A DNA stretch of 64,000 nucleotides from NCBI GenBank assembly GCA_029962745.1, contig CM057167.1, positions 16,514,303-16,578,302 of the forward strand, given 5' to 3'. This document shows, in pieces, positions 18,301 through 30,300 of this stretch (position 1 is its first letter; each line of letters opens with the position of its first letter). Source of the DNA: Echinometra lucunter. Its lineage: Eukaryota; Echinodermata; Echinoidea; Camarodonta; Echinometridae. Under the pieces are notes generated by a model. The model was not told the origin of the DNA, did not search any database, and was given only the letters and a program-made list of their open reading frames with translations. The translations under genes and the position numbers were made by a program.

Positions 18301-21300
18301 ACATTTGAACAAAGTTTGACTGCATTTCCCATAATCTCCATTAAATTGTGGGAAAATATAAACTTCGCAATAAAAATGTTTGTAAACAACAGTAATGTTA
18401 ATTTACATCTGCATATTTCACCTTTAACTGATGCGATTTATTATAATTGGGAATCCCATTTGGCTTGCCATATTCAAGTCATCCGCAAGGTCATTTATAA
18501 CTTTACAAACAGCTTTCTGAAACAACCCCCTGGACAAAAAGATATGAGTGGCAAAAAAACAAACAAACAAATAAAGAAATAAATAACTCCTTTTTTATCA
18601 ACAAATTTACAAATATATATGCCACTATAAAAAAAGTGATTTCCTTGAAACAGACCTAAAAAATACAGGCTGAGAGCCATATTTTTCTTTGATCTTCTCA
18701 GTTCAGATGATTTTATTTGAGCAGTAACCAGTGCGCTTGACTGACACAACCTCAAGATTTTTTAAATTCATGTGTGACCACTTTTGTTATTACCTTAGTA
18801 AGCTCATCGTTATCATTATCATTATTGTCCTGGGCCACATTGCATAAAACTTACCATTAATGATAACTTTTCCATCAATGGCAACTCCCATGATAACACT
18901 GCTAAACGGTCAATCATAATCAAGGTTTCCATGGAAGTTACCATTGACGGCCAAGTTACAATTAATGGTAAGTTTTATGCAATGGGGCCCAGATCTGACT
19001 AGGCCGCAATTCCTCACCTCAATTCAATGAAGTCGGCCCTGACTAGCTCCATGTCAACATTCCATGTAAGAAGTTTCATCTGTTTTTCAAGTCTAGATGA
19101 GTTGAGGTCATCACCGGTTAACATAGGTCTGATCTGAACGGCTTTCACTTGATGCTTCCACACGAATGGGAAATCAAACTGTTAAGAAGGAGGAAAGGTA
19201 CAGAGAGAAGATTGTTTCTATCATCTGCATTAAACATCACAAAGAGTGCTTGTTATTCAAATATATTTTAACTTGTTAGATACTTAGCATGATTAGCATG
19301 GGCCAGTACTCAGTTGGATACTTTAATCAGAATTTGAAGTATTTAATACTCAGTTTTCGACTTAGGTAAAATACTTGGCCAACTTTGGTATTCAATCAAA
19401 TCTTTGGGCAAAGTATTTACCCCTTAGTTTAAGACAGCCAGATAGTAGACTTATACAAATTACCCAGGAAGTCTGATTGGCTGGCTTGTGGTTTTCATAC
19501 ATACACAGCAATGATATGCTGTGCACCAGTAAATTTTATAATGGCACATGTAACTAGACACCTTTAGTGCACATTACTTTGGATGAACTTTTCCCTTAAT
19601 GTGGGCCTGCTGAAGTAAAATGCTTAAATGTGATCTGAATACGTGTTGAGCCATTCAACTAACTAAGTAAGATGCTAAAGCATAGTATTCACGGGCACGC
19701 GAACAATTTGCAAATGATGCAAATGTAAAAAAAAAAATGGCTAAGTCCAACATTCGCATTTTATGCTCCAAAAGTTTAGCAAACATGCGCGGTGGTTTGG
19801 AACACTGTCAATTGTTCACAGGATGCAGGAAACATTCTCAAGAAATTTCAAACTTGCTTTCAAAGTACTGCCAAACAAAAAAATAAAAATCGCCAATGCT
19901 TCTGAACATCACCACATGTTAAGCGAATTTCTGAAGCATAAAATGTGAATGTTGGACTTTGCCATTTTTTTACATTTGCATCCTTCGCAAGTTGATCGAA
20001 TGCTCATGAAAACTAAGCTTTAATAAAATACCCACATATTCTGTCCACTGAATTGAATTCTGCCCATGGAGTCCATAGAGTATACTCGATCTAAATCAAA
20101 TCCAATAGTTTTACAAGCAGTAACTAGGATTTCTTCCTCAAATTTTCCATTTGGCCGTATTTATTGTCACAAACCTTGTCACAAACCAAAATCCCCTCTG
20201 AAAAAGCAACACATTACCAGTTGTAAGCATAGCTGATATTGCATTGCTTGGTATTCCAGACCTTCCTTCCTACAAAAGACCCAATCANNNNNNNNNNNNN
20301 NNNNNNNNNNATATCCACTTAATACGTGCTCCAGGCGCTCCCAATCAAGCCCCCTAAGCTCCGCCATTAGCTTTCGTCCATTAGAAGCCGAAATAAGCCC
20401 TTCTAAATAATTCATGACTGTCATGAATTATGCATTTTGTAAGATGCTCCCCTTCACACAGCATACCCACATGACAAATAGTACGCGATGCGAGACAATG
20501 CAGACATCAGCGCGAGAGGAAAGGTCAAATCGCGTAATATATGTATTTATTGTAATTTTATTCACACGTTGTGCGCTGGCCGCGCAAGGGATGTAGCAAA
20601 TCAACTTCGGCCATTTCTGATGCGCCAGTCAACGCACTCAAACTGGTTATCGATCACAAAAAATAAAAGTACGGGGCGGAGCCTCCGATCTATTATATGG
20701 AAACCTTTCTCCTTTCTTGTTTACTTAACACATGACTCAGACTGGGATGTATCATATCTTCGAGTCGATGAATTTTTGATTGGTGGCTTCTACAATAGTT
20801 GGCTGGATCCTTTAAAAAAAAAAAAAAAAAAAAATTCTACATGAAGGCCTGAACCCTCGAATGAATAACCTATCTGTTATAATTTCTTTCTAACTGTACT
20901 TCAGTATTTGTGTACACAGATTTCATTTTAAAATTCACTTTCATTCATTATCAAATGCAAGCATCCCCTAATTAATTAATCTATTTTTTATCTGAACCCT
21001 CAGATGAATAACCCATCTTTTATAATTTCTTTGTATCTGTACTTCAGTCTTTGTGTACACAGATTTAATTTTGAAATTCACTTTCATTCATTATCGAATG
21101 CAAGCATCCCCTAATTAATTAATCTATTTTTTATCTGAACCCTCAAATGAATAACCTATCTGTTATAATTTCTTTGTAACTGTACTTCAGTCTTTGTGTA
21201 CACAGATTTAATTTCAAAATTCACTTTCATTCATTACCAAATCCAAGCATCCATTTATTTATTTATTTTTTGTTTTTTTGTTCACTCTCTTTTGCACTAC

Positions 21301-24300
21301 TCCTTTCACGGGCTAATCTGGGAGGTGGGAAAAGATTATGAAGGCACTCTGATTGTGGAGAGAAGGGGAAAGAGAGCTCCAAGAAGAGGGAATAAAAGGG
21401 GGAAACTGATCTGGTGATGATAATCAAGTAGAAGAGAAAGGGAAACAATCATAGAACTAAAGAAATAATGATCACACATTGCCCCATTTCCTGTACATTT
21501 TACTAAGTCCATTTCTGCTCTCATACCTTTCAGTCTCCACTCATTCACCGATTTTACTATCAAACATACTTCTTTTCAAGATATCCACTCTTTCTTACTC
21601 GGCACAGTTGTTCACTTTCTTTCTCTTGTAGCTTTGCTAGAGGAATTTAAATTTAACACATCACTTCTATCTTTTCACCTTCTCAAGCCTTCACACTCTC
21701 GGTTTACCCTCATGGCCTTACGCAAATAGGGGGCAGTTGTCCCCCCCCCCCCCCAAAAAAAAAAAAAAAAAAAAAAAATCACCCCCTTCTATTTTTTCTT
21801 ACTTTTTTTGTTTTGAAAAATGCCCTAAATTACATCCAGATCATTCCATTTCAATTCTAAAAATGCAAAAGCTCCCACTTAGTCACTTTGTTCCCTCGCT
21901 TGCACGTTTCCTAAAAACTGAACAAATTCTTGCCCCCCTCCAGGAAAAAATTCCTGCATACGGCCTTATTTACCTTTAACAACCCTTCACATTGCACATG
22001 TAGGTACGTTGTATTACCCCCCCCCCCCCCCCCATAAGCATACTTTCTTAAGGGATATTATTTTTGGTACACAATATTTCTTAAAATGCTGTAAAAACAG
22101 GTTAATCTTCCAGTTGTTCAATGCATGTAGGGGGTCTAAAATAAAGATAGGTCATTCGGTCATTTACGGATAGTAAACTTTTAATTAGAATAATAATTTA
22201 ATGATTCAACACATTTTAACTTCAAACATACAAAACTGAAGTTACCTCGATGTAACACTTGCAGGCATCTTGCCAATCTTCATAGAAGTCTAGGGGTTAA
22301 TGAATTCATACATTCTTTGATTTAGATTCCTATAAAGCAAATATAAAGTAAAAGCCTTTCTTCTCAATTCTAAATTTGAGATGGCAGTTGACATTGTGTC
22401 CATTTAATTATGTACACGTATAACTCATGCAAGATTAGTTGACTTTAATCATTAAAAAAAAATGAGAAATCCCCAAATATTTACCCTGTAGCTTTCATTT
22501 AATGTGATATTCAATGGGGCATTTAGTGATAAATCATATGTTAAAATCATCTCTTTTAAAAAAAGTCTTTGCTACTATCTGAAGAAAGCATTTTCAGGGA
22601 GTAGATGTCATCTGCAGTCACCGTAAGGCTGTAGTCTAGGTGACAGGAAGGATGAGCCAAAGTCATAATCCAGAACTCTTTTGAGAAAAAAAAGACAACA
22701 TAATAAATCAGATGCATTTAATAAGGATTAGTCACACAACATTTAGACACCTGCAAGAAGGACTAAAATGCACAAGGTAGGAGTGTGCAAGTGAACAAAT
22801 CCAGCTACACATATTTTGTCCTGACATTTTAGAATTCATATTTCTGATAGCCCAACTGGAGCATACATGATGCATATAAAATGAAATAATACTTATGAGG
22901 TAAACTTATGCTCATACGGTAATTTTGTAAAACTTGGTAATGAAAGGGACTTTGAGTCACAAACAACACTGGACAGGTCAGATTATGCACTGCATGATGT
23001 AATGTTACTAAAATCTCGTAAATATAAATACATTTATTTTATAGACCACTCTATGAAACCAATTAAAGTACTTTGGTAAACTAGAAAATCAGAAATGAAT
23101 CATCTATGACAGTAAATCACATCTAAGACTGCTTACACCTAATGTGGTCAATGATAGTTAAGGGGATTGGTTACTTATAGCAGCAAACTTACTCTCAAAT
23201 GTTAAGTCATACATCTCTTCTTTGTTCCCCTCAGGATTTGTCAATTCCAGTCTGCATCAATCATCTGCTCTGGCATCATACTACATTAAAAGGAAATTTT
23301 AAAAAAAATATGACTGAATGGGGTCTCTACATAAGCTAAATAACCTACTGCATATTTATGTTTAAATGAGATAACCTTCATACACATGAATGCTTTGATA
23401 TTGGGGAGCACTGATACAAATTTATATTAATCTACATGATAGCAAAATGCACATGGGAGCTTAAATCTGGATAAAAATTTACATTCATAACTAAAAAAAA
23501 CAACTGAAATTTTTCAATTTCAATTCAGAACCCATACAATGAAAAATTAGTGTGCCGACCTGTTTACACACTACGTAGATTTGGCAATAAATGTCTATTA
23601 ATGTGCATCAGGTGTCACTCTCCTGTACAAAGGATCTCTGTGAAGTCTCCCCTTTGTCAAGTTTGTCAACACAGACAAATTTTGTTATAGAGGAACATAG
23701 GAGAGGGAAAATATTTACATGTGCAATGAAATATACCCTACAATACATAGTTAGAGGTATGAATTTGTGTTACAAGTGTCCTGGAAAAGTTAGTTGTTAC
23801 TTGTTACTTGTCACTTTACAGGATTTTCTGCTTCATCTTGGACTTGTAGTGACATGCAGTGGACATGTTGTTACATTCATCAGTAGAATTCTGCTAGCCT
23901 TCCAGTATCTAACTGTGTGAACAAAAAAAAAATAAATAAATAAAAATAGAATTATTTAAAAAATCAATATCGCTGTACTAAGCTGTAATTCATTTCTGAG
24001 ATACTTACATTGAAATATATATGTAGTATTTATAGTTCTTGTTAAGTTGAGAAATTGGATCGATATATTTTGTTTTCGTATAGTTTCATTACTAATTGAC
24101 AGCGCCAACTACGGTGGTGAGTGACCATTCACCGACGCTGTACACATGTATGAGAAACACAGATTTGGTTTTGTGAAGGAAAATGTGTCCATCTGTGATT
24201 CAAGCATCGGACACTTGTTTGATATTTCTTCAGATATGGTGAAGGCACGGAGTTTTCACTGTAGCTGGCTGTGAAGGAATCTTAAAGAAAGACTATCGGA

Positions 24301-27300
24301 GAGACTCGGGCTTCTACGGGTATCTTGGATCTAGAATTGCACTGGTAATTGGATGACTAGTTCTTTGAGCACCTCAAACAGAAATGCATTATATTGAACT
24401 GAATAAGAGATGTAAGATGATTCCAATGCCTGAACTCGAAATAAAAACACAGATATCCTGTAGAAGCCCGAGTCTCTCCGATAGTCTTTCTTTAAGATTC
24501 CTTCACAGTCAGCTACAGTTCTATCAAATCTTAGTTATCTTTTCATTTGAGTTACAAACATTTACATAATATGCCTGTAATCCACCCCATAAAATGTTTC
24601 AGTTCTGCCACCAAAATAGAACAGGACTTTTGTAAACTGCCATTAACCAGACTACAAAGAAATCATACAAGTATTAAACATATGTCTGAATAGCCCCCCC
24701 CCCCAAAAAAAAGAAGAAATAATAAATAAAAATGATTACAAAAACTAAGAATATAACTGAATAAATCAAATACATGGAACAGCATTCACACAGTAGCATC
24801 TTCTATCCATGTTCAGAAGAGGGTAGGGTGAGAGGGCTAAATGACAGTGTGTCCAGATCTACTCAAGATTTTAAGAGACTTTCAGAAGTTTTACCTAAAC
24901 TTTTCAACTAAAGAATGTGGTCATTCTTAGCTAGATTCAACCGTTCTTCATTCAATAATTGTTTCAACTTCAAATGTTTGGAGTTTACAAGAGCAACAAA
25001 ATGGCAAAAGCATCAACCGGAATTGTTAGAGTAGCGTTTTAATTGTACACTCTCTGGACAGCCTGCCGTGAGTCCAACTAAAGTTACACAAAGCCTATTA
25101 AATAATTACAGTCTACGCTCTACTGGAGTGCCCTCAAATTCATTACTGTAATCATAATGTGAATAAGAAAGAAAAGTGTTCTGGAAAATTGTTGTTGTTA
25201 CCTGTCACTTCAGAGGATTCTCTGCTTCACCTGGGGCCTATATTACATTCAGTCGAATTATTCCAGCCTTCCAGTTCCAATATATTCATCTGTGGGAACA
25301 AAAACAAACAAAAAAGAAAGAAAAAGAAAGCATTATTACAGCCAGGACAGGTAGATTGCAACATTTAGCATATAGGCCTAGGTCTAACCATGTAGCATTT
25401 GATAGTTACTTGAAATTGCACTCTCTTTAACAGCTGCATTTTCTATCTTCAGAAGAGGTGGGGTGAGACTGAGAGGTTGAACAAGATTTCAAGATTTCAA
25501 GATAATCTATTGTCTTGTATAAAAAAAAAATACACAAAGTTTGTTTTCGGACATGGTAAAGTGCATAAATGAATACAAACAATAAAGTGACAACTTGATC
25601 CAACTTATTACAAGTGTGTCCAGATCTAGATTCTACTTTAGATTTTTTAACAGAATTTCTGATAACGGTTAACGTTAGATCATGTAGACTGATGAGTGTG
25701 GATAGACTAGTAAGACGTACCTAGACTAAAGGTCACTCAATAATTGTTTCAACTTCAAATGTTAAAAGTTTACAAGAGTTAAAAACAGTGGCAAAATCAA
25801 CCGGGCCCATCGTCATCGACGTACTACTAGTATACAGTGTGTTGATTGTGTGCTCGATCCAGCCTGGATCTAGCTCTTTCGGAAATAGCTGTTAGCAATT
25901 ATTTCAAATTGTAAAGAAATTATTGTAGATCAAGAAGAATAGCCAACTATTTTGAAACAAATGGTCATATTTCCGATATTTAATCATAATTGCAACTCAC
26001 GTTTTCTCTGTGAAGTAGAAACCTCTAACTTTGTGCGAGTCAGGCCCCGTAATCTCCGCCATTTTGTCCGGGGACATTTGAACACGATTTGAACGCTTCC
26101 CGAAGCCTCATTGGGTGATTTCAAGTACGGTGTTGGAGGCTGGTACGGTGTTGGTGTTGTGAGAACACCAACACTAGCCTTAACACCGAACTTGAAATCA
26201 GGCTGGTGTTGGAATTGACCTCGCAAGATTTGACGTATTTCCGGTGGTCAGTGTTGCTTTCTGGTGTTGAATGTCGTCTGCTCTTTTTTGTTTTAAAGAA
26301 ATTTTTATTTCCATTCAATGAACAAATAAAAAGCACATAATATTAAGCACATACATGTAATATCAAAAGTATAAAGTCACAAATTCTCAAACTGAATTCA
26401 ATAACTATACATTGGATTGATTCGAATAAACTAAATTCAATAACAAAACACATCATGCTTATACACCCGATATCAATTACATGCAATGGGTGATTTCAAG
26501 TTCGGTGTGCGGTGTTGGTGTTGGTGTTGGTGTTGAGAGCGTGGAAAAGCTGCTGAACCGAGCTCCAACACCGACGGTCAGTTTAGAGGGACGATACCAA
26601 TCTTGTCCGATCACCCTATCGATAGCTCAACACCGAGTGACGTCATACGCTAGTAGCGAAAAATCTCGACGATAAATCATTTCCCCTCAGAATTTCTAAT
26701 AAATCTATATCTTATTGGATTCGAATTGCATAGTCAGTTGAAGAATCCAAGAGGAAAATTATCACTCTTCCAACGAAAATATATGGTTTTGATTATTCCA
26801 AGTTGTTTTAACTGCGAAATGGGTTTAACCACTAACATGTCACGAGTGGCCGTAGCAAAGAGTGCCGTTGCTCCGCGAGGGAGAAGCAGCAATAACATGT
26901 ATGATTACAACACCAACACCAACACCGTACTTGAAATCATGAATTTCCCAATCCCCAGGGGCTGGTGTTGGTGAATGGGGAAATTACATGTAAATCGTCA
27001 ACACGAACCGTGATACTCGGTTCAGCAGACGACATTCAACACCAGAAAACAACACTGACTACCGGAAATACGTCAAATCTTGCGAGGTTAATTCCAACAC
27101 CAGCCTGATTTCAAGTTCGGTGTTGAGGCTGGTGTTGGTGTTCTCACAACACCAACACCAGCCTCCAACACCGTACTTGAAATCACCCAATGTAGGTCTA
27201 TATAGTACAGAAAAAAATGAGACGCTGAAAAAGTGTTACATATTCAACTGCATGGAAGTAAATAAAATAATTAAAAAATGAAGAAAAAAAGAAGATTTTT

Positions 27301-30300
27301 TTTTTTTTTTTAAACCTACCCTTTCCCTTCCCAACCCTGGGGCTCTCCCCCCCCCCCCCCCCCCCCTTAGATCCCACGTGACCGTGGGATCTAACACACT
27401 CGGTGTTGAGCTATCGATAAGGTGATCGGATCAGATCGGTATCGTCCCTCTAAACTGACCGTCTGTGTTGGAGCTCGGTTCAGCAGCCTTTCACGCTTTC
27501 AACACGGGTAGCAAACGATGAGCGGAACTAGAGGTCGGAGGCGCGGCTAATTCGTGCATGACGTCATTATGAATATTCATCGAAACGCAGTACTTTGAGC
27601 TGAGCCGGTGTTATTAGTCTATGAGCTGAGCGCTTGTTCGAGCGTATGTGTGCGGCCGGCCGGGGTGGAGTACATACATAGACGTCGACGTAACTATATA
27701 TGGTACGGTAAGATATGGCACGTACGTGTATTATTATGGTACAACGTGTTAAAGTGAGGTAAAGTAAAATCGAGAAGATAGTTTTTTTTTTATTTTTTTA
27801 TTATATACACATGAGTTCAGCCCTTATTTTCACGTACCTCAGTGTATAACACACTCATACCCTACTTCTGCTCCTTCAACCTCTAGTTCAGCGCTTATTT
27901 TCACATACCTTAGTGTATAACACACTCATACCCTACTTCTGCTCCCCCAACCTCTAGTTCAGCCCTTATTTTCAAAAACCTCAGTGTATAATACATTCAT
28001 ACACTACTTCTGCTCCCCAACCTCTAGTTCAGCGCTTATTTTCACATATTACGTCATTGTATAACAAACTCATACCCTACTTCTGCTCCTCCAACCTCTA
28101 GTTCAGCCCTTATTTTCACAGTACCTTAGTGTATAACACACTCATACCCTACTTCTGCTCCCCAACCTCTAGTTCAGCCCTTATTTTCAAAAACCTCAGT
28201 GTATAATACATTCATACCCTACTTCTGCTCCCCAACCTCTAGTTCAGCGCTTATTTTCACATACCTCATTGTATAACACACTCATACCCTACTTCTGTTC
28301 CTCCAACCTCTAGTTCAGTTCTTATTTTCAGATACCTCAGTGTATAATACAATCATACCCTACTTCTGCTCCCCAACCTCTAGTTCAGCCCTTATTTTCA
28401 AAAACCTCAGTGTATAACAAACTCATACCCTACTTCTGCTCCTCCATGTTCAGCCCTTATTTTCACAGTACCTTAGTGTATAACACACTCATACCCTACT
28501 TCTGCTCCTCCAACCTCTAGTTCAGTTCTTATTTTCAGATACCTCAGTGTATAATACAATCATACCCTACTTCTGCTCCCCAACATCTAGTTCAGCGCTT
28601 ATTTTCACATACCTCATTGTATAACAAACTCATACCCTACTTCTGCTCCTCCAACCTCTAGTTCAGCCCTTATTTTCACAGTACCTTAGTGTATAACACA
28701 CTCATACCCTACTTCTGCTCCTCCAACCTCTAGTTCAGCGCTTATTTTCACATACCTCATTGTATAGCAAACTCATACCCTACTTCTGCTCCTCCAACCC
28801 TCTAGTTCAGCCCTTATGAGGTTGGAGGAGCAGAAATAGGGTATGAGTGTGTTATACACTGAGGTATGTGAATATAAGGGCTGAATTAGAGGTTGGGGAG
28901 CAGAAGTAGGGTATGATTGTATTATACACTGAGGTATCTGAAAATATGAGCTGAACTAGAGGTTGGAGGAACAGAAGCAGGGTATGAGTGTGTTATACAC
29001 TAAGGTACTGTGAAAATAAGGGCTGAACTAGAGGTTGGAGGAGCAGAAGTAGGGTATGAGTTTGCTATACAATGAGATATGTGAAAATTAGGGCTGAACT
29101 AGAGGTTGGAGGAACAGAAGTAGGGTATGAGTGTGTTATACACTAAGGTACTGTGAAATAAGGGCTGAACTAGAGGTTGGAGGAGCAGAAGTAGGGTATG
29201 AGTTTGCTATACAATGAGGTATGTGAAAATAAGGGCTGAACTAGAGGTTGGAGGAGCAGAAGTAGGGTATGAGTGTGTTATACACTAAGGTACTGTGAAA
29301 ATAAGGGCTGAACTAGATGTTGGGGAGCAGAAGTAGGGTATGAATGTATTATACACTGATGTTTTTGAAAATGAGGGCTGAACTAGAGGTTGGGGAGCAG
29401 AAGTAGGGTATGAGTGTGTTATACACTGAGGTATGTGAAAATAACGGCTGAACTAGAGGTTGGAGGAACAGAAGTAGGGTATGAGTGTGTTATACACTAA
29501 GGTACTGTGAAAATAAGGGCTGAACTAGAGGTTGGAGGAGCAGAAGTAGGGTATGAGTTTGTTATACAATGAGGTATGTGAAAATAAGCGCTGAACTAGA
29601 GGTTGGGGAGCAGAAGTAGGGTATGAATGTATTATACACTGAGGTTTTTGAAAATAAGGGCTGAACTAGAGGTTGGGGGAGCAGAAGTAGGGTATGAGTG
29701 TCTTAGGCCTATACACTAAGGTACTGTGAAAATAAGGGCTGAACTAGAGGTTGGAGGAGCAGAAGTAGGGTATGAGTTTGTTATACAATTAGGTATGTGA
29801 AAATAAGCGCTGAACTAGAGGTTAGGGAGCAGAAGTAGGGTATGAGTGTGTTATACACTAAGGTACTGTGAAAATAAGGGCTGAACTAGAGGTTGGAGGA
29901 GCAAAAGTAGCGTATGAGTTTGTTATACAATGAGGTATGTGAAAATAAGCGCTGAACTAGAGGTTGGGGGAGCAGAAAGTAGGGTATGAGTGTGTTATAC
30001 ACTAAGGTACTGTGAAAATAAAGGCTGAACTAGAGGTTGGAGGAGCAGAAGTAGGGTATGAGTTTTTTTATACAATGAGATATGTGAAAATAAGCGCTGA
30101 ACTAGATGTTGGGGAGCAGAAGTAGGGTATGAATGTATTATACACTGAGGTTTTTGAAAATAAGGGTGTTATTAGTCTATGACTCCACCCCGGCCGGCCG
30201 CACACATACGCTCGAACAAGCGCTCAGCTCATAGACTAATAACACCGGCTCAGCTCAAAGTACTGCGTTTTAATGAATATTCATAATGACGTCATGTACG

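Noticed and set aside
18977..18990. GGGCCC-containing palindromes as regulatory operators
   Set aside because: They are the terminal inverted repeats of short MITEs that recur through the window (13671, 18831, 44481).
20179..20424. 81-residue minus-strand frame across the 23 N gap, starting [19 protein letters not shown]
   Set aside because: No domain, no splice support, unknown residues in the middle, and it lies between recognised CERKL-like exons on the same strand. The start overlaps a short palindrome (ATTCATGACTGTCATGAATT) that also gives the same start on the other strand.
25160..25305. Exon-like segment on the minus strand with CCCACAG acceptor and GACAG|GTAACA donor
   Set aside because: All three frames contain stops, and the chain of exons 10-11-12 is already consistent in phase without it.
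27800..30165. CRISPR-like array because of regular ~71 bp repeats
   Set aside because: Units are contiguous without unique spacers, switch orientation at the centre and lie in an animal intron.
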